Origin: Streptomyces sp. QL37
GTDB taxonomy: Bacteria > Actinomycetota > Actinomycetes > Streptomycetales > Streptomycetaceae
NCBI RefSeq assembly: GCF_002941025.1
Contig: NZ_PTJS01000001.1
Coordinates: 6,205,472-6,269,471 of the forward strand
Direction of reading: 5' to 3'
Length of the DNA stretch: 64,000 nucleotides
Shown: piece by piece, positions 1 to 8,666 of the stretch
Layout: every line of letters starts with the position of its first letter
Numbering within the stretch: position 1 is the first letter of the stretch
Notes under the pieces: generated by a model
Databases searched by the model: none
The model's input: only the letters and a program-made list of their open reading frames with translations
Told to the model about the DNA's origin: nothing
Made by a program: the position numbers and the translations under genes

Positions 1-92
1 ATCAGGACGACGCGCAGATATGCCTGGGCGCCGCAACGGTCACAGCGGTCTGCTGCGGTCAGCGGGCTCGCGGGGGTCAGAACAGTAGTCAC
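1..92 (-). CDS. DUF7455 family small protein (5' part only)
   Basis: The reverse strand reads from a GTG at 92 for 30 codons and runs off the window edge. The start of the protein is VTTVLTPASPLTAADRCDRC, then GAQAYLRVVL. The CDRCGAQA motif with paired cysteines is typical of the short actinobacterial DUF7455 proteins, which I recall lying next to the parE-type gene in Streptomyces. A purine-rich AGAAGAGG lies 5-6 nt before the GTG. The cysteines suggest a metal-binding knuckle, and no biochemical role is known to me. The gene is divergent from the topoisomerase gene. It is truncated by the window, so its length cannot be judged. Confidence 0.75.
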   Translation of the reverse strand, partial: MTTVLTPASPLTAADRCDRCGAQAYLRVVL

Positions 93-525
93 GTCGCCTC
101 TTCTCTAGCTCGACGAGCTGTCGTACCAGGGTCAACATCCAACCAGGCCGAAAACGTTCCCGCTCGTGGCATTTCTTCGAAACTTCTTCTCAGGATGGCT
201 GTCTGTTGCCGGTTGGCGGCGAATGTGCCGTATTGCGTAGCGCTACGGTTTCGCGTTGCTTGTGTGGGCCGGTCCGCCGGCTGGCTTGCCGGTTGTTCAT
301 GAGGACGTGCCCGGAGCCTAAATGGTTCATGCCTCGAAGGGAACGTGATGTGCACGTCACCCTAACGAATGATCGAACGCGTATGCGAGGCTGGACTAGC
401 ATAAGGATTCCCCCTGGGTGGCGTTACAACCGCTCTACCAGGCCTCGGTAGGCTCTCAGCGGCTACCGAGGCCGAGCCCGATACCCACCGGGCCCCCAAA
501 TGAAATTCAGCGAGGAGCGAACCGC
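93..525. promoter_or_regulatory. Divergent intergenic region upstream of the DUF7455 gene and parE
   Basis: These 433 bases contain no convincing gene; the short open frames lack streptomycete codon bias. Two palindromes stand out. One is the perfect 12-mer CGTAGCGCTACG at 236-247. The other is the near-perfect 16-mer GTGATGTGCACGTCAC at 345-360 (14 of 16 positions symmetric). The region must hold promoters for both flanking genes. I could not assign a -35/-10 pair with confidence. Confidence 0.5.
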
Positions 526-2649
526 GTGACCGCCGATTCCGTGCCGTCCACTGCGCTGCTGACCGGAGCAGGCGGCTCAGACAGGGACAGCTCCAACTAC
601 ACCGCGCGGCACCTTCTCGTCCTCGAGGGGCTCGAAGCGGTCCGCAAGCGCCCCGGGATGTACATCGGGTCCACGGACAGCCGGGGACTGATGCACTGCC
701 TCTGGGAGATCATCGACAACTCCGTCGACGAGGCTCTCGGGGGCTACTGCGACAACATCGAGGTCATCCTCCACGACGACTCCTCCGTCGAGGTCCGCGA
801 CAACGGCCGGGGCATCCCGGTCGACGTGGAGCCCAAGACCGGGCTCTCCGGCATCGAGGTCGTCATGACCAAGCTGCACGCCGGCGGAAAGTTCGGCGGC
901 GGGTCCTACTCGGCGTCGGGCGGCCTGCACGGTGTGGGCGCCTCGGTCGTGAACGCGCTCTCCGCCCGGCTGGACATCGAGGTCGACCGCGGCGTCACCC
1001 ACTCCATCAGCTTCCGGCGCGGTGTCCCGGGCATTTTCACCGAACAGGGACCGGACAGCCCCTTCGACCCCGCCAACGGCCTCCGCAAGGGCAAGCGCGT
1101 CCCGAAGACGCGTACGGGCACCCGGACGCGGTACTGGGCGGACCGGCAGATCTTCCTCAAGGACGCCAAGCTCGACCTGGAGACCCTGTACCAGCGGGCA
1201 CGCCAGACCGCGTTCCTCGTGCCCGGCCTCACCATCGTCGTACGCGACGAGCGGGGCATCGACGGCGAGGGCAAGACGGAGGAGACGTTCCACTACGACG
1301 GCGGGATCAGTGAATTCTGCGAGTACCTGGCGCAGGACAAGGCCGTCTGCGACGTCCAGCGCCTCAGCGGGACGGGAACCTTCAAGGAGACCGTGCCGGT
1401 CCTGGACGACCGGGGGCACATGACGGCGACCGAGGTCACCCGTGAGCTGAGCGTCGACATCGCCCTGCGCTGGGGCACCGGTTACGACACCACTCTCAGG
1501 TCCTTCGTCAACATCATCGCCACGCCCAAGGGCGGCACCCATGTCAGCGGATTCGAGCGCTCCCTCACCAAGACGGTGAACGAGGTCCTGCGCTCCTCCA
1601 AGCTGCTGCGGGTGGCCGAGGACGACATCGTCAAGGACGACGCCCTTGAGGGCCTGACCGCGGTCGTCACCGTACGGCTGGCGGAGCCGCAGTTCGAAGG
1701 GCAGACCAAGGAGGTGCTGGGCACCTCGGCGGCCAACCGGATCGTGGCCAACGTGGTCGCCAAGGAGCTCAGGGCGTTCCTGACGTCCACGAAGCGCGAT
1801 GCCAAGGCTCAGGCCAGGGCGGTGCTGGACAAGGCGGTGGCCGCCGCGCGTACCCGCATCGCCGCCCGCCAGCACAAGGACGCGCAGCGCCGCAAGACCG
1901 CGCTCGAGTCCTCCTCGCTGCCCGCGAAGCTGGCGGACTGCCGGAGTGACGACGTGGAGCGCAGCGAGCTCTTCATCGTGGAGGGGGACTCGGCCCTCGG
2001 CACCGCGAAGCTGGCCCGCAACAGTGAGTTCCAGGCCCTGCTGCCGATCCGGGGGAAGATCCTCAACGTTCAGAAGTCGTCCGTCTCGGACATGCTCAAG
2101 AACGCCGAGTGCGGAGCCATCATCCAGGTCATAGGAGCCGGCTCCGGGCGCACGTTCGACATCGACGCGGCGCGCTACGGCAAGGTCATCATGATGACGG
2201 ACGCCGATGTCGACGGCTCGCACATCCGCACCCTGCTGCTCACGCTCTTCCAGCGCTACATGCGGCCGATGGTCGAGGCCGGGCGGGTCTTCGCGGCCGT
2301 GCCCCCGCTGCACCGCATCGAGCTCGTCCAGCCGAAGAAGGGCCAGGACAAGTACATCTACACCTACTCCGACAACGAGCTCCGGCAGACCCTGCTGGAG
2401 CTGCAGCGGAAGAACGTGCGGTTCAAGGACTCGATCCAGCGGTACAAGGGCCTCGGCGAGATGGACGCGGACCAGCTCGCGGAAACCACGATGGACCCGC
2501 GCCACCGCACCCTGCGCCGGATCAACATCGGCGACCTGGAATCCTCCGAGCAGGTCTTCGATCTGCTGATGGGAAACGAGGTCGCCCCACGCAAGGAGTT
2601 CATCACCAGCTCCGCCGCCACCCTGGACCGTTCGCGCATCGACGTCTGA
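526..2649 (+). CDS. parE: DNA topoisomerase IV subunit B (ParE, type IIA, ATPase subunit)
   Basis: This is the ATP-hydrolysing subunit of the type IIA topoisomerase that decatenates replicated chromosomes together with ParC. It has 707 aa, a usual length. The GHKL ATPase domain carries EIIDNSVDEA (residues 61-70, general base Glu61 and Mg-ligand Asn65) and DNGRGIPVD (92-100). The TOPRIM domain shows FIVEGDSA (near 483) and TDADVDGSH (near 556). The GTG at 526 was chosen because GAGGAG sits 8 nt upstream; an upstream open extension has no ribosome site. The parC partner lies about 10 kb downstream on the opposite strand, which favours ParE over a second GyrB. A GyrB paralogue assignment cannot be excluded without a tree. 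Confidence 0.93.
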   Translation: MTADSVPSTALLTGAGGSDRDSSNYTARHLLVLEGLEAVRKRPGMYIGSTDSRGLMHCLWEIIDNSVDEALGGYCDNIEVILHDDSSVEVRDNGRGIPVDVEPKTGLSGIEVVMTKLHAGGKFGGGSYSASGGLHGVGASVVNALSARLDIEVDRGVTHSISFRRGVPGIFTEQGPDSPFDPANGLRKGKRVPKTRTGTRTRYWADRQIFLKDAKLDLETLYQRARQTAFLVPGLTIVVRDERGIDGEGKTEETFHYDGGISEFCEYLAQDKAVCDVQRLSGTGTFKETVPVLDDRGHMTATEVTRELSVDIALRWGTGYDTTLRSFVNIIATPKGGTHVSGFERSLTKTVNEVLRSSKLLRVAEDDIVKDDALEGLTAVVTVRLAEPQFEGQTKEVLGTSAANRIVANVVAKELRAFLTSTKRDAKAQARAVLDKAVAAARTRIAARQHKDAQRRKTALESSSLPAKLADCRSDDVERSELFIVEGDSALGTAKLARNSEFQALLPIRGKILNVQKSSVSDMLKNAECGAIIQVIGAGSGRTFDIDAARYGKVIMMTDADVDGSHIRTLLLTLFQRYMRPMVEAGRVFAAVPPLHRIELVQPKKGQDKYIYTYSDNELRQTLLELQRKNVRFKDSIQRYKGLGEMDADQLAETTMDPRHRTLRRINIGDLESSEQVFDLLMGNEVAPRKEFITSSAATLDRSRIDV

Positions 2650-2657
2650 CGCTCCAG

Positions 2658-2687
2658 CCGTGGGTGGAGGCCTTCCTCCACCCACGG
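2658..2687 (+). terminator. Intrinsic-type terminator hairpin after parE
   Basis: A perfect 13-bp inverted repeat, CCGTGGGTGGAGG with CCTCCACCCACGG, is separated by a CCTT loop and begins 9 nt after the parE stop. There is no U-tract, as is usual for Streptomyces hairpin terminators. Confidence 0.85.
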
Positions 2688-2977
2688 TCGGCCGCCGAGC
2701 CGACCCCCCTGACCGCCGCGCCTCCGTGGCGTCGGGCACGCGCGCTGCACATCTCCCCGGCCACGGTGAGGACGCGCATCGACGACTTTTCGCCAGGACG
2801 GACGGACGCGACAGGACCGGAGCCGTGGGCTATGCCTACGGCCGGGGACTCGCACACCCACCCGGCACTTCCGTCACCTGAAATGGTGAAGCACGGCGAA
2901 TGAAGTGCCCGGGATCTTCCCGGTCTGCCCATTCTTGGCTACGCGGCCGAAAAGGCTCGTGGACAAGGGAGTTGTCG
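2688..2977 (+). promoter_or_regulatory. Leader region of the DUF485-symporter operon
   Basis: About 290 bases between the parE terminator and the next start hold no gene with coding bias. A short inverted repeat, TCACC-N6-GGTGA (2874-2889), lies about 90 bases before the GTG start. It could be an operator but is short enough to be chance. Confidence 0.35.
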
Positions 2978-3448
2978 GTGGAGAAGGAAGCAGGGCCGGG
3001 CGCCGCAGCGATGCGGCTCGACGACCCGTGGTACGAGGCGTCGGGCACCGCGTGGGGCGAGCCGGACGGGGCGGGGACCGTCGCGCCCCACGGGCGGTCC
3101 CGGTCGGAGGAGAGCGGCCCCAGCGCGGCGGAGATCTATCTGGAGGTGCAGAACAGCCCCGCATTCCGCGAAGTGCGCCGTCGCTACCGGCGGTTCGTGG
3201 TTCCGGCCGCGTCCGCCTTCCTGCTCTGGTACCTGGCCTACGTCATCGCGGCCACCACCGCCCACGACCTGATGGCGCGCCCCGTAGCCGGTGCGCTCAA
3301 TGTGGCCATGGTCGCCGGACTCGGGCAGTTCCTCACCACGTTCCTGCTCACCTGGGCGTACGCCCGTCACGCGCGTCTGCACCGGGACCGTGCCGCTCTG
3401 GAACTGCGCTGGGACACCCAGGAGATGACAAGAGGGATCGGCCGGTGA
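2978..3448 (+). CDS. DUF485 domain membrane protein
   Basis: A 156-aa protein with a hydrophilic N-terminus of about 70 residues and two membrane helices (about 73-95 and 104-129). It ends in a basic, charged tail. The motif around SPAFREVRRRYRRFVVPA is the start of the DUF485 domain. This family is regularly encoded directly before acetate/cation symporters and is thought to be an accessory of them. The GTG at 2978 is preceded by AAGGGAG at good spacing. An ATG at 3011 is an alternative but has a poorer ribosome site. The stop overlaps the symporter start in a GTGA arrangement, so the two are co-transcribed and probably translationally coupled. Confidence 0.85.
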   Translation: MEKEAGPGAAAMRLDDPWYEASGTAWGEPDGAGTVAPHGRSRSEESGPSAAEIYLEVQNSPAFREVRRRYRRFVVPAASAFLLWYLAYVIAATTAHDLMARPVAGALNVAMVAGLGQFLTTFLLTWAYARHARLHRDRAALELRWDTQEMTRGIGR

Positions 3449-5037
3449 GGGCGGACCACCAGACGCTGGCGCTGCTGCTGTTCAGCGTGTTCATCGCCGT
3501 GACCCTCGGCATCACCACCTGGGTCAGCCGCAACAGGCAGGGGTCCGCGGAGGAGTTCTACGCGGGCGGACGGCTGTTCTCCCCCATGGAGAACGGATTC
3601 GCCATCGCCGGCGACTACATGTCCGCCGCGTCCTTCCTCGGCATCTCGGGCCTGATCGCCCTGTTCGGCTACGACGGCATGCTCTACTCCGTCGGATTCC
3701 TCGTCGCCTGGCTCGTCGTCCTGCTCCTCGTCGCCGAACTCGTCCGCAACTGCGGGCGGTTCACGCTCGCCGACGTGGTCGCCGCCCGGATGGCGGAGCG
3801 CCCGGTACGCACGGCGCTGGGCACCTCGTCCGTCACCGTCTCGGTGCTCTACCTGGTGGCTCAGATGGTGGGCGCGGGGAGCCTCGTCGCGCTGCTGCTC
3901 GGCGGCACGAGCGACACCGCCCGGTCGTGGACGGTGGTCGGGGTCGGAGCGCTGATGGTGGTCTACGTGTCGCTCGGCGGCATGCGCGCCACGACCTGGA
4001 TCCAGATCGTCAAGGCTGTCCTGCTGATGGCCGGTGCCGTCGCGCTCACCGTGCTCGTCCTTCTCCGCTTCCACGGCGATCTCAACGCCCTGCTGGCCAC
4101 CGCCGCCGAACGCAGCGGCCACGGACAGGACTTCCTCTCGCCCGGGCTCAGGTACGGCGGGAGCTGGACGGCGCGATTCGACTTCATCAGCCTCGGGCTG
4201 GCGCTCGTCCTCGGCACGGCCGGGCTGCCGCACATCCTGTCGCGCTTCTACACCGTTCCCACGGCCCGGGCGGCCCGGCGCTCCGTCGTCTGGTCCATCG
4301 GACTCATCGGCGGCTTCTACCTGATGACCATCGTGCTCGGGTTCGGAGCGGCCGCGCTCGTCGGATCCGCGGACGTCCGGGCGTCCAACGCCTCCGGGAA
4401 CACGGCTGTTCCGCTCCTGGCGCTCGTCCTCGGAGGCGGTGAGGGATCCACGGGCGGCACGGTGCTCTTCGCGGTCGTGGCCGCGATCGCCTTCGCCACG
4501 ATCCTCGCCGTGGTCGCCGGGATCACCCTCGCCTCCTCCGCCTCCGTCGCCCACGACCTGTACGCCTCGTTCCGGAGGCCCGGTGCCGAGCAGCGCAGCG
4601 AGGTCGGTGTGGCCCGGGTGGCCGCGGCGGGCATCGGGGTGGTGGCCATCGGGCTCGGCCTCCTCGCCCAGAATCTGAACGTCGCGTTCCTGGTGGGACT
4701 GGCCTTCGCGGTCGCCGCCTCCGCGAACCTCCCGGCGCTCCTCTACTCGCTGTTCTGGCGGAATTTCACCACCCGGGGCGCGGTCTGGGCGGTCTACGGC
4801 GGGCTGATCCCCGCCGTCCTGCTCGTCCTGCTCTCGCCGGTCGTCTCGGGGAGCGCCACCTCGATCTTCCCCGGCGTGGACTTCGCCCTCTTCCCCCTGG
4901 AGAACCCGGGACTGGTGTCGATCCCGGCGGGCTTCCTGGCCGGCTGGATCGGTACGGTCACCTCAACCGAGCCGCCGGACCCGGCCAAGCACGCGGAGAC
5001 GGAGGTCCGTTCGCTCACCGGCGCGGGGGCGGCGTAG
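3445..5037 (+). CDS. Cation/acetate symporter, sodium:solute symporter (SSS) family
   Basis: A 530-aa integral membrane protein with about 13 predicted helices. It belongs to the SSS family, closest in character to ActP/MctC monocarboxylate carriers, which import acetate or related short acids with a cation. Family motifs include EEFYAGGR, GDYMSAASFLG and GGMRATTWIQIVKA. The GTG start overlaps the stop of the DUF485 gene by four bases, with AGAGGGA upstream as ribosome site. A CitA/DcuS-type two-component system converges on the gene from downstream, which fits carboxylate-responsive control, though that link is an inference. The exact substrate cannot be read from the sequence. Confidence 0.87.
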   Translation: MRADHQTLALLLFSVFIAVTLGITTWVSRNRQGSAEEFYAGGRLFSPMENGFAIAGDYMSAASFLGISGLIALFGYDGMLYSVGFLVAWLVVLLLVAELVRNCGRFTLADVVAARMAERPVRTALGTSSVTVSVLYLVAQMVGAGSLVALLLGGTSDTARSWTVVGVGALMVVYVSLGGMRATTWIQIVKAVLLMAGAVALTVLVLLRFHGDLNALLATAAERSGHGQDFLSPGLRYGGSWTARFDFISLGLALVLGTAGLPHILSRFYTVPTARAARRSVVWSIGLIGGFYLMTIVLGFGAAALVGSADVRASNASGNTAVPLLALVLGGGEGSTGGTVLFAVVAAIAFATILAVVAGITLASSASVAHDLYASFRRPGAEQRSEVGVARVAAAGIGVVAIGLGLLAQNLNVAFLVGLAFAVAASANLPALLYSLFWRNFTTRGAVWAVYGGLIPAVLLVLLSPVVSGSATSIFPGVDFALFPLENPGLVSIPAGFLAGWIGTVTSTEPPDPAKHAETEVRSLTGAGAA

Positions 5038-5049
5038 GCGGGGCCGCCT

Positions 5050-5727
5050 TCAGGAACCGGTGGCCCAGATGTACCGGTGTTCGGGGCGGCCCGTCTCGCC
5101 GTACCGGAGGGACAGTCGCACGCGGCCCGTGCGTTCGAGCAGCTTCAGGTAGCGCTGGGCGGTCTGCCGGCTCATCCCGGCGCTCTCCGCGACATCCTGG
5201 GCGGAGAGCGGCCCGTCGGCAGCCCGGAGGGCCTGGCGGACCAGTTCCGCGGTCGTCGCCGAATGGCCCTTGGGAAGGTCGGACCCGCCGGTGGCCCACA
5301 AGGCCCCGAACAGCCGGTCCATCTCCGTCTGCTCGGCCTCGCCGCCGCTCTCGAAGGTGCGGCGCAGTGCCGCGTACGCCTCCAGCCTGGTGCGAAGCCC
5401 GGCGTACGCGAACGGCTTCACCAGGTACTGGAGGGCACCGTGGCGCATCGCCGCCTGTACGGTCGCCACGTCGCGGGCGGCCGTCACCATGATCACATCG
5501 GTGTGATGGCCCAGGGCGCGCAGCTCCCGCACCACGGCCAGGCCGTTGCGGTCCGGCAGATAGTGGTCGAGCAGGATCAGATCGACGGGCACCTCACCGA
5601 TCCTCGCGAGAGCCTCGGCCGCGGAGTGGGCCATGGCGGCCACCCGGAAGCCGGTCACCTTGGCGACATAGGCCGCGTTGATCCGGGCGACCCGTACGTC
5701 GTCGTCCACGACCAGGACCTCGATCAC
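5050..5727 (-). CDS. CitB/DcuR-family response regulator
   Basis: A 225-aa regulator. The N-terminal receiver domain shows the acidic cluster DDD (8-10), the phospho-acceptor Asp54 (in LILLDHYLP) and Lys104 (in YLVKPF). The C-terminal 65 residues form a winged-helix/HTH (PLSAQDVAESAGMSRQTAQRYL, about 170-190) that reads as a replacement-type helix found in CitB-like regulators. The GTG start at 5727 overlaps the stop of the kinase gene (GTGA), with GGAG just upstream, so kinase and regulator are made as a pair. Likely targets are carboxylate uptake or metabolism genes such as the convergent symporter; this is not shown by any site I can see. Confidence 0.88.
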   Translation of the reverse strand: MIEVLVVDDDVRVARINAAYVAKVTGFRVAAMAHSAAEALARIGEVPVDLILLDHYLPDRNGLAVVRELRALGHHTDVIMVTAARDVATVQAAMRHGALQYLVKPFAYAGLRTRLEAYAALRRTFESGGEAEQTEMDRLFGALWATGGSDLPKGHSATTAELVRQALRAADGPLSAQDVAESAGMSRQTAQRYLKLLERTGRVRLSLRYGETGRPEHRYIWATGS

Positions 5728-7448
5728 GGGGCATCTCCTGACGTCGCGGACCGTACGGGGGCCGGCGGACCGTCGGCGGTGGCGGATCCAGGCCGTTCCG
5801 GGCCGCCGGTCGCCGGGACGCCCAGCCGTTCCGGCCCGCCCAGGGCCTCCGGAAGGACGACGGTGAAGACGGCCCCGCCCTCGGGCGAGCTCGACACGGA
5901 GACGCTGCCGCCCTGTCGCTCGGCGAGCCGTCGTACCAGGGGCAGCCCCAGGCCCCGCTTGCCGTGGGCCGGGAGTTCCTTGGTCGACCAGCCCTCGGTG
6001 AAGATGGATTCGTGATCACCGGCCGGCACGCCGGGGCCGCTGTCGTGGACCCGCAGTACGACCGTACGGCCCTCGGCCCGCAGTCCGACCTCGATCCGCG
6101 CGTCGGGCGACCCCGCTGCCGCGTCGAGCGCGTTGTCCACCAGATTGCCGAGGACCGTGACGAGTCCACGGGGGTCCACCAGCCCGTCCGGCAGGAGGGT
6201 ACCCGCGGCCATGCGCAGAGCGACACCGCGCTCGGCGGCGACGGTCGCCTTGCCGACCAGGAGCGAGGCCAGCAGGGGGTCGTGGACCTTCTCGGTGACC
6301 TGCTCGGCCGTCGCCCGGTGGACGCCGACGACTTCCGTGACGAACTCCACCGCTTCTTCGTGCATCTCCAGTTCCAGCAGCCCCAGGAGGGTGTGCAGAC
6401 GGTTGGCGTGCTCGTGGTCCTGGGCGCGGAGGGCGTCGATCAGGCCATGGGTGGAGTCGAGTTCACGGCCGAGGTACTCCAGTTCCGTACGGTCGCGCAG
6501 TGTGACGACGGCCCCGCCGTCGTCGGTCGGCATCCGGTTGGCGAGCAGCACGCGGTTGCCGCGGACCGCCACCAGGTCGTCGCCGACCACCCGCCCGGCC
6601 AGCACGTCGGTGGTGCGTCCCTCGCCCAGCGCCTCGTCGAGCTGCTTCCCCGAGGCCTCGGGGCCGAGACCGAGCAGCCGCTGGGCCTCGTCGTTCAGGA
6701 GCCTGACACGCCCTGCGCGGTCGAGCGCGACGACGCCCTCACGGATGCTGTGCAGCATGGCCTCGCGCTCGGTCAGCAGCGCCGAGATGTCGGAGAACGC
6801 CAGGTCGTGCGTCTGCCGCTGGAGACGGCGGGAGATCAGATAGGCGGCGAGGGCCCCCACGGCCAGAGCCCCGCCGGCGTAGGCCAGCAGCCCGGGGATC
6901 GCGGCGAGAAGCCGGGCACGGACACTGTCGTACGCGATGCCCACCGAGACGGCGCCGACGACCCGGTCCGAGCCGTCGAGCAGCGGCACCTTGCCGCGCG
7001 CCGAACGTCCGAGCGTCCCGCTGTCGATCTCCATCACGGACCTTCCGGCGAGCGCCGCACTGGGGTCGGTGGAGACGACGTCGCCGATGCGGGTGGAGTC
7101 CGTGTGCGACCAGCGCACCCCTTGCCTGTCCATGACCACGACGTACTCGGCACCGGTCGCCCGCCTGATGCGCTCCGTGGCGGCCTGGACGGCGCCGCCC
7201 GGACGCGGCTCGGTGGCGAGCAGCGCCGCGGAGATCTGCGGCTGTGCCGCCGTGGACTGCGCGATGGCGAGGGCGCGGCGCATCGCCTGGTCGTCGAGCT
7301 GTGCGCTGAGCGGTGCCAGGAAGAGGCCCGTGACCAGGACCGTGACGCCGGTGATGATGGCCAGCTGCATCAGCAGGACCTGCGAGAAGACCCGCCGCGG
7401 CCAGCCGAACCGGCGCGGCCCCCGTGAGGTGGTCCGTGGAGCGCTCAT
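5724..7448 (-). CDS. CitA/DcuS-family sensor histidine kinase
   Basis: A 574-aa membrane kinase. TM1 is at about 22-47, followed by an extracytoplasmic sensor (about 50-170) of the type that binds di- and tricarboxylates. TM2 (in LLAYAGGALAVGALAAYLI) leads to a cytoplasmic PAS domain and a SpoB-type dimerisation helix with DHEHANRLH, the family H-box. The HATPase domain carries LVDNALDAA, HDSGPGVP and GLGLPLV. The ATG at 7448 was preferred; a TTG seven codons upstream is also in frame, and neither has a strong ribosome site. It is coupled to the response regulator by a four-base overlap. The ligand is unknown; carboxylates are the family expectation. Confidence 0.87.
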   Translation of the reverse strand: MSAPRTTSRGPRRFGWPRRVFSQVLLMQLAIITGVTVLVTGLFLAPLSAQLDDQAMRRALAIAQSTAAQPQISAALLATEPRPGGAVQAATERIRRATGAEYVVVMDRQGVRWSHTDSTRIGDVVSTDPSAALAGRSVMEIDSGTLGRSARGKVPLLDGSDRVVGAVSVGIAYDSVRARLLAAIPGLLAYAGGALAVGALAAYLISRRLQRQTHDLAFSDISALLTEREAMLHSIREGVVALDRAGRVRLLNDEAQRLLGLGPEASGKQLDEALGEGRTTDVLAGRVVGDDLVAVRGNRVLLANRMPTDDGGAVVTLRDRTELEYLGRELDSTHGLIDALRAQDHEHANRLHTLLGLLELEMHEEAVEFVTEVVGVHRATAEQVTEKVHDPLLASLLVGKATVAAERGVALRMAAGTLLPDGLVDPRGLVTVLGNLVDNALDAAAGSPDARIEVGLRAEGRTVVLRVHDSGPGVPAGDHESIFTEGWSTKELPAHGKRGLGLPLVRRLAERQGGSVSVSSSPEGGAVFTVVLPEALGGPERLGVPATGGPERPGSATADGPPAPVRSATSGDAP

Positions 7449-7595
7449 CGTACGAACCGTAAGGGGCAATCCGCGCTTGCCGAAATCTCGGATGCCGATC
7501 GTCCGTCGACGGCTCTCCGGTCACCGGCCGGGCCGGGCTCTTGCCCTCCCGCCCTCCATCTGTGAGCGTTCTATGGGTTCCCACCGTGACGCAAT

Positions 7596-7627
7596 ATTCT
7601 TGCGATTCTTGCGCTAATCTTGCGCTT
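7596..7627 (+). promoter_or_regulatory. Triple CTTGCG direct repeat overlapping the lacI-type promoter
   Basis: ATTCTTGCG occurs twice in tandem (7596-7604, 7605-7613), followed by a third ATCTTGCG (7617-7624) directly before the ATG at 7628. The hexamer TAATCT (7615-7620) ends 7 nt before the ATG, as a -10 would for a leaderless transcript, and there is no Shine-Dalgarno. The repeats could be an autoregulatory operator for the LacI-family product; this is inference. Confidence 0.5.
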
Positions 7628-8647
7628 ATGACGCGACGACTTGCTCAGGTTGCCCAGAAAGTTGGAGTCAGCGAGGCCACGGTCAGCCGCGTGCTGAACG
7701 GCAAGCCGGGTGTCTCCGACGCCACGCGCCAAGCCGTCCTCTCCGCCCTGGACGTGCTCGGCTACGAGCGTCCGACGCAGCTCCGCGGTGAACGTGCCAG
7801 GCTGGTCGGGCTGGTCCTGCCCGAACTGCAGAACCCGATCTTCCCGGCCTTCGCCGAAGTGGTCGGCGGCGCGCTCGCCCAGCAGGGACTGACCCCGGTG
7901 CTCTGTACGCAGACCAAGGGCGGGGTCTCCGAAGCCGACTACGTGGAGCTCCTCCTGCAGCAGCAGGTGTCCGGAGTCGTGTTCGCCGGTGGTCTGTACG
8001 CCCAGGCCGACGCCCCTCACGACCACTACAAGGTGCTCGCGGACCGCAAGATCCCGGTCGTCCTGATCAACGCCGCCATCGCGCATCTCGGATTCCCGGC
8101 GGTCTCCTGCGACGACTCGGTCGCCGTCGAGCAGGCCTGGCGCCATCTCGTCTCGCTCGGCCACGAGCGGATCGGCTTCGTCCTCGGCCCGGCCGACCAC
8201 ATGCCCTCGCAGCGCAAGCTCGCCGCCGCCCGCGCGCTGGCCGCCCGGTCGGGCGCCACGGTGCCGGACGAATGCGTGTCCCGGGCCATGTTCTCCCTGG
8301 AGGGCGGCCAGGCCGCCGCCGCGCGCCTGCTCGACCTGGGAATCACGGGCATCATCTGCGCCAGTGACCCGCTGGCCCTGGGCGCGGTCCGCGCGGCGCG
8401 TCGCCGCGGACTGTCGGTGCCCGGGGAGGTCTCCGTCGTCGGCTACGACGACTCCGCGTTCATGAACTGCACCGAGCCGCCGCTGACCACGGTGCGCCAG
8501 CCGATCGAAGCCATGGGCCGCGCCGCGGTCGAGCTGCTCTCCGTGCAGATCGGGGGGCGCGCGGTGCCGTCGGACGAGCTCCTCTTCGAGCCGGAACTGG
8601 TCGTCCGTGGGTCCACGGCCCGCCCGCCCCGGCCGGAGGCCCGGTGA
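7628..8647 (+). CDS. LacI-family transcriptional regulator
   Basis: A 339-aa repressor-type protein. The N-terminal HTH and hinge helix are clear (LAQVAQKVGVSEATVSRVLN, then GKPGVSDATRQAV, within residues 4-40). A periplasmic-binding-protein-like effector domain follows (GLVLPELQNPIFPAFAEVV; C-terminal SVVGYDDSAF). The effector is probably a sugar or small metabolite and cannot be specified. The ATG at 7628 starts the HTH immediately and has no ribosome site, matching leaderless initiation. It is divergent from the carboxylate-type kinase and convergent with the HTH-citrate synthase gene, so it may regulate central carbon genes nearby. Confidence 0.9.
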   Translation: MTRRLAQVAQKVGVSEATVSRVLNGKPGVSDATRQAVLSALDVLGYERPTQLRGERARLVGLVLPELQNPIFPAFAEVVGGALAQQGLTPVLCTQTKGGVSEADYVELLLQQQVSGVVFAGGLYAQADAPHDHYKVLADRKIPVVLINAAIAHLGFPAVSCDDSVAVEQAWRHLVSLGHERIGFVLGPADHMPSQRKLAAARALAARSGATVPDECVSRAMFSLEGGQAAAARLLDLGITGIICASDPLALGAVRAARRRGLSVPGEVSVVGYDDSAFMNCTEPPLTTVRQPIEAMGRAAVELLSVQIGGRAVPSDELLFEPELVVRGSTARPPRPEAR

Positions 8648-8666
8648 GAATTTCCGCCGGTTGTAG

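Noticed and set aside
577..2739. 720-codon open frame antisense to parE
   Set aside because: It is the GC-skew shadow of parE: low-complexity Asp, Gly and Val-rich translation, no domain and no ribosome site.
5964..7427. 487-codon frame antisense to the CitA-type kinase
   Set aside because: Shadow frame; the kinase domains lie on the other strand.
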